The notes beneath the pieces were generated by a model. The model searched no databases. It had not been told where the DNA came from and saw only the letters and a program-made list of their open reading frames with translations. Source: Nageia nagi (Eukaryota; Pinophyta). From it: DNA of 64,000 bases. Made by a program: the position numbers and the translations under genes. The stretch is taken from contig JBITNC010000001.1 of the NCBI GenBank assembly GCA_050084985.1, forward strand, positions 211,916,001 to 211,980,000. The letters are read 5' to 3'. Shown in pieces: positions 1-12,699 of this stretch (positions are counted from its first letter, which is position 1; the number at the start of each line of letters is the position of its first letter).

Positions 1-1535
1 GCAATAAAAACCATTCATAGAGGATGTAATCGAGGTTAGTATATTTATTTTGAAAAATATAATAAAGAAGGAAGAGGATGGGCAAAAATCAACCCTTGTT
101 GGTTGCTTTATTAGAGTATGATCCCTTTTTGATATGATTCAAATTTGGATGAAAGTAATATGGATTACAAAAGGATGGGTATCCTTAGTTTCTCTCCTAA
201 GAGAATTTTTGTTATTCAAGTTTTAGTTTGATGAAGACCTACAAAAAGTGATAGAAATGGGTCCATGGTTCCTTGGGAAGAAAGAATTAGTCATGAAGAA
301 ATGGGAGGAAACTTTCTTCCCCTAAAGTAAAAATTTCAACCTCATTCCAACATGGGTCTCACTTCATGGACTTCATCCATCTTTTTGGCACCCATGTGTA
401 TTATCTAGAATTATAAAAGTAATTGGATCCCTTATCATAATTAAGTGATCAACAAGATTAAAACTTAAGTTTATAGATACCAGATTCATGATTAATTTAG
501 ATATTTCCAAATCTATAATGAATGAGATAAAATTTAAAAAAATAATATGGAAGAGAATGGATGCAACCAATTAATTCTATATGAAAATCTACCAGTACAA
601 TGTGGAATTTGTAAGAGTTATGAGCACTATGAAAAGGATTTCCCAAAAAAGAAGAGGAGGGATGAAGAAAGGAGAGAAAAAGAAAAGAATAAAAAGGGGT
701 CTTAAGATAAATAAAAAGAATAAGGGTGGAAGTTAGTCTAAAAATAAAAAACAAAAAAACTAAGAATACAGTCAAAACATAGATAAAATGAATCACATTA
801 GAAAAATAGTCAAATTCAAATAAAGTCCATGAAAAAAATCAACCATAACAAACCCCTACATAACATTATCAATTTTGTAAATAATTGAAAAATAAGAAAC
901 ATATTATAATTCATATTTTATAAAGATGAGACAATAAATATAGAAGTTATAGAAGGGGAAGATAGAGAAATAATCATAAAGGCGATAAAAAAAGTAAGAA
1001 ATATAAATCATCAAGCAATAATAACACAACAAGAAGAAGGTTAAGATGGAATCCCACAAAGAAATATATTTAACTCTAGAAATATAGCAAATGTTAGAAA
1101 AACACATTTGGAGATACCATTCCAAGGAGAGACTAGAGAGAAACTCACTGAATAGAATATGGAGAATGGAAAGTAATCAACTATATATCTGATCAACAAA
1201 TCTTAGCCCATGTTTAAGCTAAATAAATGATTTTTTTATTATAATATTTTAGAGGTAGTTGGTATACAACTGCATTATAATTCAAATGCATTTTGACTAT
1301 AGTTTGATGATTTTCTATTAATACAATTTATAAATTAGGTTGGATTGGGGATACCAATAGGTTATAGTTGGGTTCAATCTAAACTTATTTTGTTAGTAGT
1401 TTTTTGACAAATTATATTAGCTACCACTAGGTATAGTAGGGTAGCAATTTTCTATTTTGGAACCATTTTGTGACTAGTTTTTTTAGCATCCAAAAAAAAC
1501 CCCTCATCACTTTTTGATAATATAATTTACTCTTA
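1..1535 (+). pseudogene. LINE-type ORF1 remnant (DUF4283 plus zinc knuckle)
   Basis: This is a decayed ORF1 of a plant LINE-1 type element, an RNA-binding protein. Around 240-480 the + strand reads motifs typical of DUF4283, including MGPWFLGKK, NLIPTWVSLHGLHP and a following VIGSLI. At 601-645 it reads CGICKSYEHYEKDF, a CX2CX4HX4C knuckle whose last Cys has become Phe. Stops and frame changes interrupt it throughout, and the left end is cut by the window. No endonuclease or reverse transcriptase follows. The part after about 1250 is non-coding and matches the other copy at 54210-55735, which lies in opposite orientation. The domain call is fairly secure; the element type is inferred from the family. 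Confidence 0.7.
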
Positions 1536-1565
1536 TTATCAAAATTTAGTGAGCAAAGAGAAGTT

Positions 1566-1990
1566 CTAATTAAGTGCATCATATCTAAATGTAGTAGGGA
1601 AGTATTTAGCCATCAAGTTATTATTTAGCATAAATTTTAATTCAAACTTCATCTTGAAAGCCTTTATATTATCCATAGGATTTCCTTCACCATTGTATGT
1701 ATTCAAAATAGGTTTCACTTGCAAATTAGGTGCCTTAGTATGGTGATCCTCATCACAAAGTGGATTTGAATCCCTAGACATGGGTGGAGCCCCTCTAACA
1801 AGTTAATTGTTGCTCCTAATATTAGAGGTTTCACTTCGCTCTTCATTACCATATAATATTTTCTTTATATTAGCTTTGTTTACCTCATTAAAGCTATTGA
1901 TGATGGAAAGAAACTCAACATGTTCCATCTCTAAAATACTTGAAAAGAAGTATTAGTCTTATCCTAAAACCTTAATATTTTGGTGCAATT
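1566..1990 (-). pseudogene. Ty3/gypsy gag N-terminal fragment (element F)
   Basis: On the - strand this reads a gag start: residues such as NTYNGEGNPMDNIKAF and NNNLMAKYFPTTF fit the beginning of the Retrotrans_gag core (a nucleocapsid/capsid precursor). An open stretch of 71 codons covers 1566-1781; upstream to about 1990 the match to element E's gag (10900-11370) continues at DNA level. It is cut at about 1560, where the LINE-derived sequence begins. No zinc finger, protease or polymerase follows on this side. Confidence 0.65.
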
Positions 1991-2029
1991 AGTGAAAGAT
2001 AATAGGATGTATAAAAAATATGTCAAAGT

Positions 2030-2459
2030 CACTAATACCTCATTCGTTTTCTCTATGCCATCATCCCACCTTTTATGCATAGAATCTCACTAATGAATGG
2101 ATTAAATATCATAGAAATGTAAAGCTTAAAGTATAATAAAATCTAGAAATGGTAGGTGTCATTAAGAAATATCGACCAAGAATGATATAAGTATATTTCT
2201 ACCTATAAAGGACATCATATTATATCATGTCATATCATATATTTGATAATATACAATTCCTTCATATTTATAGGAAATAGGTCTAGTACTAAAGCTCCTT
2301 CTTAGGCTTATTATGATGTTGAGCTAACCTGTTACCACAAAACATAAGGGTAGGTGAAAGTGCAAATATAAGATAACATAAATTAAATAAATTATTTTGA
2401 ATATCTAAACTTTGGTATTTTAATTAAATTAAAATTCTTTTTTAGGTGTTAACACATAC
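2030..2459 (-). repeat. LTR fragment of the E/F family
   Basis: DNA match to the inner two thirds of E's left LTR (about 7860-8276) and to its right LTR (47400-47568 plus 60684-60877). It ends at 2459 with GGTGTTAACA, so the LTR would start TGTTAACACC on the - strand. The left part of the LTR is missing and gag F follows almost directly. To the right (2590-2740) the sequence resembles what lies inside E next to its 3' LTR (8390-8460). Confidence 0.55.
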
Positions 2460-5390
2460 TAACATTCAAAGTAACATCATAACATAAGGTAAATAAAAAT
2501 CATAACATTATACATCATATTACATCATTTTAAATTAAATCATAAAGTAGAATCTTTCATCATTACAATAAGGTAATATATCTTTACATAATACATTAGA
2601 TACAACTTGAAGTAATCAAACTCTAGATTTTCCATTCTTAGCTTTAAGCAAGTCACCTCTTAGGTTGTTATAGTAGCTCATGATTGAAAGAATCAACATA
2701 GCCTTCTTTTTATTTCCCTAAATGGTATTACATGATTTCTATAAAAGATGAGTACACACAAATATTCTTTATTTTCTAAAAATCAACAAAAGTAAATTAA
2801 AATAAACATCATTCACTTTGATACCTTAACTTCCATAATAATAATTTATACATTAAAATAATATACAATGAAAGGTTAGTAATAGTGAACATAATAATAT
2901 AACTTATTAAATTTAAATTTAAGGATTAAACTTATAAAATATATTTGATCAATTATTTTTATTATTTTCCTAAATTTAAAATCTCATTTCTAAATTTTAA
3001 GAAAAATAACTCAAAATAAAAAATAAAAAAATTCTCATTAAAAAAGACTTATTTTAATCTAAAAAAATATAAACAAGGTTTCTAAAATTATTTCCTCCAT
3101 AGTTAAAATTATAACCATTTAACATTATCCCTTAAATAGTTATAATATCTACAATGTTTTATTTTCATCAGTATTAACTTAGTCCCTTTAAAATTAAACC
3201 TTCTTATTTAAATTTAAAAGGAACTATCATCAAATATTAACATTAAAAAAATAATAATATTTCATTGACATCAATAATTTGCAAAATTAAAATAACTTCT
3301 CATTTTATTTTGGAAACTATGTTAATTAAAATTAATTTTAAATTCAAACTTTTATTTAAATTCAAAACCAAATTTAAAATTTATATTTGAAATTTAAATC
3401 TATATAATTAAATTTAATGCTAAATCCATTAAGTGTATTTAACAAACTCATTGTAAAAATAAATAGCCATTCATATAAATTTTAGAAATATGTTGGCTTT
3501 ATAAACTATTCTATAGGGCTTCAAAATGGAAAGTCATTGCTAGATTTGGCAATCCTGATTAGGCTAGAGAAGAGGACTGTATCTAAAAAAAACTAAAGTC
3601 TAGATGTAAGGCTCTAAAACATAGACTCAAGGCTTTAAGAATACTAAGGGAATGGTGTAGCATCTTGTTTCTTACCCTAAGGACTCTATGACAAGAAGAT
3701 ACACCATACCATCCCTAAATATTAGACATATGCATATTATAGGATTGGAAAGGATTTTTGATGATAATATATATTTTAAACAAGGATACACATGTCTAGT
3801 TAAGGGAGAAGATGCCAAAAAACCCTCTTGAGCACTAAATTATATTTAAAACTTAAAGGTGCAACCTCTAAAGGCTGGGGGGTTTTGGGATAGGAAATAC
3901 ATAGTGATCTAGCTAATGATCAACCATGAAGGGGAGAAGATGCCAAAGCATTACCTATATTATCCAAAATAAATATAAATACAAATGCATGAAATAAAGG
4001 GGTACAATGCAAGGTTTCAAAGAAAGGACAACATGGGGGTAAAAGATGATGTGTACCTTTATGCCCTACACAACCCTAAACACTCCCAAGGGTCACCATT
4101 GGTTGAAGGGGGAATGCAACTTAAAAGGGATATAATAAAATGCAAAGGGGAGTAAGAAAAAAACTCATGAACCACCATATAAGGATCCTAATGTACTAAT
4201 AACATTGCATAAACCTAAGATGACCATACTAGATGATATGGACATTCATAGTTTCAAAAATATGACATATCTCCATAACTATAAGGATAAAGCATGCAAG
4301 TTTAGTAATAAAATTTAGAGAATAAAATAAATGAAAATACATTACATTGATTAAATTACAAGCCCCCAAAATTGTGTAAACCAACATAAGGTAATTTTAA
4401 ATTCCTAAAGGTACCATAACCATTATTTCATAATTTAAATCAAAATCCCTTTGCTATTTTAAAAGCATTTCCTATTCTTTATTTAAAATAAAGTACACAT
4501 ATATTTCACTTATTTTATTTTAGTAAAATAAAATAAAAGTATATTTCTTTTAAATTCATGGGTGTAAAAAATCTATCTATTTCATTTTCCTCTTAAAAAT
4601 AAAGTTACACCATTTTTAAATTTAAACTCATATACATATTTTTCTATTCACTTTAGTTAGCTAACACAAAATAATATAAATAAAAATACTTTATTAAATC
4701 TAATATTAAAATTAAATACAATAAAATTTTGTATATCAACTAAGATCAAAGTAATAATTGATTTTTTCATCAAGAATAAGGGAATTTGATATGGTATTTT
4801 CACAACCCAAGGTCTCTTCACGCTCTTAGATTCAAACCAATAAAGTTTTCTTACAAATATTTACATAAATAAATCATAACCCTAAGCCATTCATTTATAA
4901 TTTTTCAAGGAAGGGATAGGTTCCTAATTTAATCTTTTAATTATATTCTAAATTTGATCAAATTATGTTAGGTTAGATTTTAGTCTTTTATTAGCATGTT
5001 ATTTTTATAGCTTCACATCACAAAAGGGGGGATTTATTTGCACTTTAATTAAAATTGAATTCCTCTTCACCAAATTATAAATTTAAAAATTGCACTCCTA
5101 ACTTATTAATTATTAAGTTAGACATGTGGATAAAAGTATCATGTAATTAAATAAATACATATTTATTTAATTACCCTTTCATAACTTAGGTTACTTATGT
5201 TTTAAGTGTTAATTATTTTATTAGAACTAAGCATTATATTTATTTACTTATAAATTATACTTATTAGTCCTTTTTTATCATATACATATAGTTAATTAAA
5301 TATTCTTAACCATGACTTGTTAGGTATCAACTTAACTAATCTTATGACTAAAAATCTTCAAATTTAGTTTAATTTAATTATATAAAACAT
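2460..5390. other. AT-rich stretch without recognisable genes
   Basis: No convincing coding frame on either strand. The first 300 bases weakly resemble the region inside E beside its 3' LTR, so this may be a decayed element interior. A phrase GGGAGAAGATGCC occurs twice (3804 and 3932), and a G-run with polypurine-tract look (AAAAGGGGGGA) sits at about 5022-5032. I cannot assign any of it to a family. Confidence 0.4.
3648..3715. other. Imperfect inverted repeat (hairpin)
   Basis: The left arm 3648-3668 (contains GGTGTAGCATCTTGT) pairs with the right arm 3691-3715 (contains ACAAGAAGATACACC); 13 of 15 central positions match, with a loop of about 22 bases. No role is apparent. Confidence 0.5.
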
Positions 5391-6191
5391 TTCATAATCA
5401 AAATTAAATAAAAGAAAATATTGTTCATCAAGGAGACTCCCTCTGGATCCTCATCTCATGCGATCTATATGATGTTTACCTTCTTAAGGTTATTTGGGTT
5501 GTTCTATTAGATCACACTTGATATTTTTAACCTTCTTAGGATATCATTCCCATACTATCAATGAGTATATCACCTTCATACACCTATGTCATGCAAATCA
5601 CCAAACAATAACTTGACTACAACATGTATAAAAGTATGATAACATGATGAAATTTTCAAAAATTGTTTTAAATATAAGATATCATATTATCATCACATCA
5701 TATCATCATGGCATTTTGTTTCTACTAAAACATAAGTACTCATACACATATCATAGTATCAAAAATAAATATGCTCAAGGGAATCCAAATTGAAGAGGGT
5801 TATTACATTATATATAACCTAAATAATATCCTTATGGTGTATGTTTGCATATCTCTATTAAAATTGAATCTCTTGATAATGAATGAAGTAATACAAGAAT
5901 ATGGTTGAAACCTTATTTATGTATGTGTATCAAGTTCAATGTTAAAAATGTTCATGTTTGAAAGTTCTAAAGTTTTATGAATGTATTTAGTCACATATAT
6001 AGTAGAGTAGAAAATTGGTTGTGTACATTATATGATTTACTGATAGATAAGGATGAACACTTATGTTATAAATTGGAAGAATGATTTAAAATCATATGTT
6101 ATAACTTATACTTAGGTGTATTACTAAAGGTGAACACTATATAACTTTTTTATATACAATGGAAATATGTATTAGTTATAATTGATGTATG

Positions 6192-6227
<36 letters not shown>

Positions 6228-7283
6228 TATTAATCCCTTCATAATCTAAGATTTAAATAATGGTATACTTGCAAGAAAATTCATTAGTTAAATTAACTAT
6301 ATTGGTATGTAATATCATATATGATAAAGTAATTTAAATAATGATGAAATTAGTAATCATGTTGGGAACAATTAGTTCTTTTAACTAAATTTATTGGAAC
6401 AAAATTTAACAACATTTACTTATCAATAACCAATATTTCTCAAGCATAATGATCATATTACAAAAACATTAAATATAACTTAATGAATAAATATCATTAC
6501 TAGTAAACTGTATGTTACCTTAATTCATAGGAATTAAGATTACTCATAAAATATATGTATAAATCAAGATAATTTATCTTGTGAATAATCTCATAAAAAT
6601 TTAAAGGAACTTAGTGAATTGAAATAGTTATAAACTCTATGTATACTCATTAGGATATATATTAAGATTCAAAATAAGAAGACAAAAAATTATAGAGTGA
6701 AAAGGTTGACTCATGGATTACAACATATTGTATAATAATAAACTTTGCATACCCATAGAGCATATAACTTGAGACATCCATGGTAAGGATCTAAAACATT
6801 CCTCAAGTTCTCATAAATCTTATAAAAATTAAATATGGCATTATGGTATGAGCTATGAGTAGAACCTGGGTCATACATATAACATTATGCTCTTTTTATA
6901 CTTTGTAATATTTTATACAATATTTATTCAATACCATCATGTAACATAGGTAAAAATATTATATATATCACATGTTTGATCATAATATCATGTTATAACA
7001 AAGGATCCATAATGTTCCACTTAGTCCTTGGTATTTTGTTAGTGAATAGAAAAATGGATATACTCATCCCTAGGTATTTTTTATTAGATGAAAAATTGGA
7101 TTCTTACATTGGTTTACAATGTAATTTGAATATTGATTCATTTTGAATATTTTGTACTTCATGAATGACTATAACATCCTTAAGTATTATGCACTTACTA
7201 TAATAATTAAATTCAATATCATGTTTCAAAAAATAATTTTGGTATTTATATAATGGTATATTAGAATAATTACTTTCCTTACA
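5391..7283 (+). repeat. Probable 5' LTR (right-hand part) of element H
   Basis: Inferred LTR of H. It ends at 7283 with CTTACA, directly before an initiator-Met-like primer site and H's gag start. The left boundary cannot be fixed because H's 3' LTR lies outside the window, so the start given is only a guess. The sequence is AT-rich and has no coding frame. Confidence 0.3.
6193..6225. repeat. (TA)n microsatellite
   Basis: An uninterrupted run of alternating TA, about 33 bases. Confidence 0.95.
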
Positions 7284-7285
7284 TA

Positions 7286-7300
7286 TGGTATCGAAGATAT
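7286..7300 (+). promoter_or_regulatory. Primer binding site of element H (tRNA-iMet-like)
   Basis: TGGTATCGAAGATATGC begins three bases after the proposed LTR end. The usual site complementary to initiator tRNA-Met starts TGGTATCAGAGC; the first seven bases match. It is followed by H's gag. Confidence 0.5.
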
Positions 7301-7414
7301 GCTAAACAATAGGCTGAATAATCACTAAAATGCTTACCTAAAAAACTTTATTGCAATGATATAGATAATATGTTGAGGACATAAAACTAAAATAGATGAA
7401 TTTAAAATATGTGT
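7301..7414 (+). pseudogene. Gag start of element H, left part
   Basis: The last ~35 bases give a coil-like reading (VEDIKLKIDEFKICV) that continues in the same frame at 60878 once E is taken out (next residues KELNATIQ). The gag is therefore split by E at a TGTGT found at both 7410-7414 and 60878-60882. Stops occur upstream. Evidence for the join is the frame continuity and the shared five bases. Confidence 0.45.
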
Positions 7415-8276
7415 AATAGGAGGCAAGCTCATCATGTGGTGCAAGCAAAAATATCAATGGTAGTAAAGAAAATAAAAAATAAAGTGCTCAAAATGACAAT
7501 GCCAATATACAAATTGATTATGATACATAATTTTATAATTGAAATAATAACTTATTTGATATATTTAATAAATTTAATTTAATATAATAATAATAAAATT
7601 ATTGTAAGATAATAATAACATTAAATATGAAAATGATCATGATATTAACTTATCAAACTTGGATTAATAAAGATACAAACCTCTTGCTTTACCTATCATG
7701 AAAATCAAAGGTAATACCTAACCTAATGACATTGATAATGAGCTTCTACATAAAATGAAGATAACAATCCATCCTTTTCCCCACATTACTGCTAGAAACC
7801 CAACATCACTTACTAGCATCCTTTTATATAAACCCTCAAAGTTTTACTCATAATTGTTGACTCCTACTTAAAGCTCATAATACTATATGTAATAGGATAA
7901 AAAAGATTGCATGATTATAGAACTCAAAGTATAAAAAAATCCATATATGATAGGTGAAATCAAGAGACATCAGTTAATATAACAAGTATGTTATTACCTA
8001 TCAAGGATTCTATATCATGTCATCATTTCTCATGCATAACCCTTCCATCTTTATATATAGTAGGTGTAGTACCAAGTCTCCTCCTTAGGATTATGATGCA
8101 CAAATGCCAAGACTCCTTCTTGGTCTTATTTCTGAGCTGACCTATTATAAAAAATATAAACATAGTTAAGTGTGTATAATAAAAATAGAGTTAAATCACT
8201 TAATTAAATAAATTATTTCAAATAGTTAAAATGAGTATTTTAATTAAATTATAATTCCTTTTTAGGTGTTAAAATA
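7415..8276 (-). repeat. 3' LTR of element E
   Basis: Matches 47035-47568 joined to 60684-60877, the other LTR of E, which D interrupts. Clear anchors include CTTATCAAACTTGGATTAAT (left about 7645; right about 47160, with a one-base difference just before it). The region 7415-7510 has no clear counterpart on the right, so the left end is uncertain. Confidence 0.6.
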
Positions 8277-8291
8277 TGCCCCAATTTTAAT
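8277..8291 (-). other. Polypurine tract of element E
   Basis: Reads AATTGGGGCA on the - strand directly before the LTR start TATTTTAACACC (originally TGTTTTAAC). This is the usual place for the plus-strand primer and fixes the orientation. Confidence 0.6.
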
Positions 8292-9009
8292 ATGATTTGA
8301 TACTTTTGAGAAAAAAAATCAAAGCATAAATTCAAAGTATAACAAGATCAAGTAAGAGAATACTCCATAAAATATATCTTCATGGTTTTGAATGCCCTAT
8401 TTTTAGCATTATTTTTCCTCCTCTTTAACTTGGTTATAATATGATGAACCTCTCATCATAGAAGAAACCCAAGATAAAGACAAAAGGAAATTACAATCAT
8501 CATCTTAAAATAATAAATTTTTTCCATATATAATATATCAAAAATAAATATTAAATATCATACCATATGTATATCTATAAAATTGAATTGAACTTAGTGT
8601 ACACTACCCAATTACATGCATTAACCAATAATAATTTTTGAACATCATTATCAAATAAAAAAGCTAACCGTGGTATACACTACCAAAATGCATGCATTTT
8701 CCAATATTAATATATTAATCAAATAAGAAATAATCAATTTAAGCATATATATTGCCCCATTTAAGAGGAATTACCAATTATCAAGCATAAAGGACATATT
8801 TGCAATTTTATTAATTAGTTCATCATTAATGAAAGAGTAAGGAACAAGTAAACATCCCTTGCACTTTCATTCTTGACAAGTCAAAATTTACAAAATAAAA
8901 TGCATTTCCTTATTACAAATGAAGTGTTACCACTTTGAATGGAGTGATGCCAATCAAAACATTCTATAGAAAATTGCTTTTAATTTGTTATAAAAGAGTA
9001 TACTTTTTT

Positions 9010-9020
9010 ACACACACACA

Positions 9021-9095
<75 letters not shown>
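9010..9095. repeat. (CA)n(TA)n compound microsatellite
   Basis: About 54 bases of CA repeat with one CT interruption, followed by about 32 bases of TA repeat. Confidence 0.95.
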
Positions 9096-9098
<3 letters not shown>

Positions 9099-9241
9099 AA
9101 ATATTGTTAGCTGTTCATATCATATAATTATCAATCTATAAGGATAATCATAACTATCAAAGCATAAGAATCAACATCATGAAGAATAAACTATAAGGAT
9201 CATCATAAATAGGAGAGTAAAAAAAAGAGAATAAAACACTT

Positions 9242-9421
9242 ATTACCCCAAGTACCTGAGGGATAAGAATAAAATAAGATAATCATCAAGTACTTATTGC
9301 CTAAGTATATAAGGGATGAGAATCAAATAACAAAATCATCAAGTACTTATCACCCCAAGATCCCAAGGTATGAGAATCATCTAGTATTTATTATCCCAAG
9401 TACCCAAGGGATGGATAATCA
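9242..9421. repeat. Degenerate ~53-bp tandem repeat in E
   Basis: Four units starting near 9242, 9296, 9349 and 9390, of about 54, 53, 41 and 31 bases. Each has an ATTACCCCAAGTACC-like start, a GGGATGAGAATC middle and, in the first three, a CATCAAGTACTTA-like end. It lies on the 3' side of gag, in the part of Tat-type elements known to gather tandem repeats. Confidence 0.75.
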
Positions 9422-10259
9422 AATGAATTATAAAGATAAAATTGGAGAATAATACCTGAACTTACTTTAAATTGGGGGATTTTCCCTCTAAGAATAAAAT
9501 AAGAGCATTAATATCTTTAAATACAAGAGTAATAGACTTGAAATTTGAGTTGATCATAAAACTTTTAGCAAAATTATATTTAGCTTTTACTACACACTTT
9601 GCTCTTTTCTCATTATTTTTCAACCTTCTTTAAATCATATTTTTTTTTTCACTTCAAATTCTTAGGACATTTAAAAAATGATGCAACTCATTTTGTTAGT
9701 TTTGACTCACTTTTTACACTCATCTTCATATATTAAACCTCTTGAAATTTTTTTATTTTGTAATTTTCTTCATTTTTAGAGTATCATCACTTACGTTCCT
9801 CCATAGAGCACCATTATTTGATTTCATATGAGATTTTTATACTAGTAAATGTCAATAACTCTAACCAAACTCTAATATATTCCAATTCACCTACCCCTAA
9901 GCTTCTATAAATCTTTGTAACATGTTCATGTTCTTTATTCTCAATTGATTCTTATTTGTATATATCATATTTCTTATTTTATAGCTTATTATCTTTGATA
10001 GCATTTTTTTATTTATGGTTGTACCATTTCTAAAAATTCATCTATTAAAATATAAGTGTATACATTTGTGTTCTTGAGAATATGTAAGTAAACTTATCTA
10101 TACATAGTATATATCTAGAGCAATATAAAAAAATTATTTCATCTTGATCATATTCTAAATATGATATTTATGAGGGACTTTATTGGAGTGTATTAATACT
10201 TATGTTATTGAATTGAAAATTTTATTCAATATTCATATTAATAATAATATTAATTATTA

Positions 10260-11350
10260 TATAAATCATATTTAATTTTACCACTATCAATAAGTTTTTG
10301 CAAATTCTTCCTTAGTGCAACACAACCATTAGTCTTATATGCTTAACTTGATGATAAAGATAGTAAACATTTTCATTATACCACTTTGGATTTGGATCAT
10401 CTTCTCCTAACTCTTGCAATGGACTTAGCTTGATCAAAACTTGTTATAAATAATCCTCATACATAAATTTAGTTCAAAGAGGAAGTCTCATGTCTTCACT
10501 ATCCGTATTCCTTCTTAGAGTATTGTTGCTTCATGGTGTGTTGTCGCTCCAAGGTGGGATACCACTTTATGGTATGTTTTTGATCAATGGATGAGCTTCC
10601 TTAGTTACTTAGATATGCAAATATTCCTTATTTGGATATTAATTTTTAATTAACTTATGAACAATCTAATAAAAATAAAAATCTATATAATATATAGCTA
10701 TACAATTTAATTTAGGATGAATATTATTAACAAATATAGCCTTTACATTCACCTCCAATAAAAGGATCATTAATCATACTCTAATGTTTTTGAAATCTTT
10801 AAGAAAACCTTTATAATCTCTCATTTGGTCCTTGCTTAGTATTCATTAAATCAAAATGATAACTTGCCTAGGAGATTTATGTGTGAAATGTATATAAAAT
10901 TCAGAAACAAGTTGTACATAAGAATTAATTGACTTGGGGGGAAACTAAAAATACCAATTGAGAGTATAACCTTTTAAAGTATTTGGAAAATAATTATCCA
11001 TTAAAATATTATTTACTCCAAAATTTAATTAAAAATTCATCTCAAAATCCTTTATATAAGCCATAGGATATCCTTTCTTGAATGTAAGTCAAAAATTAAT
11101 TCCACTTGAAGTTTAGATATACTTTCATTTTTTATGTCATCATATAAGGGATTTGAATCCCTAAATTTATTTAAAAATCCTTTTATTTATGTTCTTCCAT
11201 CATCACCATAAGGCATATTCTTCAAATTAGCATTAGTAGAATCATCAAATCTATAAACCATGGTAAGAAATTTAGTGGGTTTTAATTCTAAAACACTTGA
11301 GATATAATATTAGTCCTATCAAAACATCTAAGGGATTTTAACATGAATAA
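10260..11350 (-). pseudogene. Gag of element E
   Basis: Capsid precursor of E, read leftward. Core motifs are visible near 10960-10830: NTLKGYTLNWYF, FPPKSINSYVQLVSEFYIHF. The C-terminal side (about 10500-10270) reads RRNTDSEDMRLPL and DPNPKWYNENVYYLYHQ, the usual lead-in to a CX2HX4HX4C finger, here with its Cys residues lost. It is broken by several stops and frame changes. The DNA matches fragment F (1566-1990) and, more distantly, G (63750-64000). Confidence 0.65.
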
Positions 11351-11630
11351 TGGGTAAAATATACAATATTATACTTTAAAAAATCAAAATTATTTGTAAA
11401 TGATATATATCTAACATGGTTAGGGAAATTTTATATCAAGAAATAAGTCACCAAATAGGTGCAAAATATTTTTAAAATTTAAGGCTTTTAATATGATATT
11501 TTTCTATAATATTGATCAAAATATAAAATTTTAAGCCTTGAAAAATGATAATTTTTCTAATTATATTTATCTATGGTTTAGAAAAAAAATTTCAATGTTA
11601 TATCTCACTAAATTTATAGATAGAAAATAA

Positions 11631-12243
11631 TGCGCAATGTAATAAACAAAGCACTATTTCTATACAATATTATACTAAAGTATATATTAGAAATACATTA
11701 ATTATTTCAATAATAAATAAGTACCTTTATTAGATCTGAATAAATAAGTCATAATAAATACACTCACAAAATATCCATCTTCTAAGGTTAAACAATAGCA
11801 TTGCCAACATCCTATGCCTTTGCACACCATTGATGATGTAAAACACATAAAATTAGATTTAGAATTTAAAATGTCAGAAGTGCAATGAAGGGTAAATTAC
11901 ATATCCATAGATAGGTGGTGTAAAAAAATATCATTTTTATTTAGATGTATGACAAACATGTATTATCCTATTTGATTTATGATGAACTACTCCTAATGAA
12001 TCATCATCTTGAATATTCTTTTATAGCAACATCTCGATCTTCCTTTTGCCTTGGTGTCATTACATATTACATATTTTTGATGCCTTTATATATATTTGAA
12101 ACTAATTACATTATTTAGTAGTCCTTTTACATTGATTATATTCCATTGAATTGATTTTAATCTTTTTTTTTTATAAAAAATATCTCTTGATGCTATAAAA
12201 ATGAATTATTTAATAAATTAAAATTCATTTTTAAGAATATACA
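11631..12243 (-). repeat. 3' LTR of element A
   Basis: Matches 46229-46839 along its whole length (613 against 611 bp), with shared stretches such as CTTGAATATTCTTTTATAGC. It ends TATACA, so the LTR starts TGTATATTC on the - strand; the other copy starts TGTAGATGC. Confidence 0.8.
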
Positions 12244-12262
12244 TTTTTCCCCTCTTTGGAGG
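12244..12262 (-). other. Polypurine tract of element A
   Basis: Reads CAAAGAGGGGAAAAA on the - strand, ending directly at the LTR start. Confidence 0.75.
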
Positions 12263-12699
12263 TGTAATGAAATACATGAAGTTACATATCCAAATAAGAA
12301 GAGTAGAATAATGTTTTTAAGAACTTTGAACTCTCTCTCAGTAGCATAGCCTTCTAATGTAGGCCCTTTACTACTTCCTTTTGGCTTAATTTCTCTAAGA
12401 AGGCTCCTTTATTAGTGTAACCAAGTGAAAAATATGAAGAAATAATTTATTTTTGTCCCTTATGATTATCAAGAAGGAAAAGAACTACTCCTTCATCCTT
12501 GATACTAAGGAGTCTTACATTTTAGAGTTCATGTATGGACATGAAATAGGTATATAAATATCAAATGTTGATGAGGCATAATGAATAGTGTGGGTTATTT
12601 ATATATAATTTTGCAAATGATATGAATTTGTTGAATTTTAAAATTTTTTATCAACCATGATTTGATGTATCATGGTATTTGAGGCACAGAGCCATGTGT

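Larger units (their letters stand above)
8292..10259. other. E interior between 3' LTR and gag, no genes found
   Basis: In an intact gypsy element this side of gag would hold protease, reverse transcriptase and integrase. About 2 kb is left, with microsatellite and short tandem repeats but no polymerase motif on either strand, so E appears to have lost its pol. Confidence 0.5.

Noticed and set aside
373-796. - strand frames of 65 and 99 codons
   Set aside because: Antisense of the LINE ORF1 remnant, whose domain reads on the + strand.
5017-5040. AAAAGGGGGGA as the polypurine tract of another element
   Set aside because: No matching LTR start or second LTR copy was found in the window.
5420-5600. 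Possible rRNA or tRNA-like stretch because of locally higher G+C
   Set aside because: No cloverleaf, A/B boxes or rRNA core sequence could be found.
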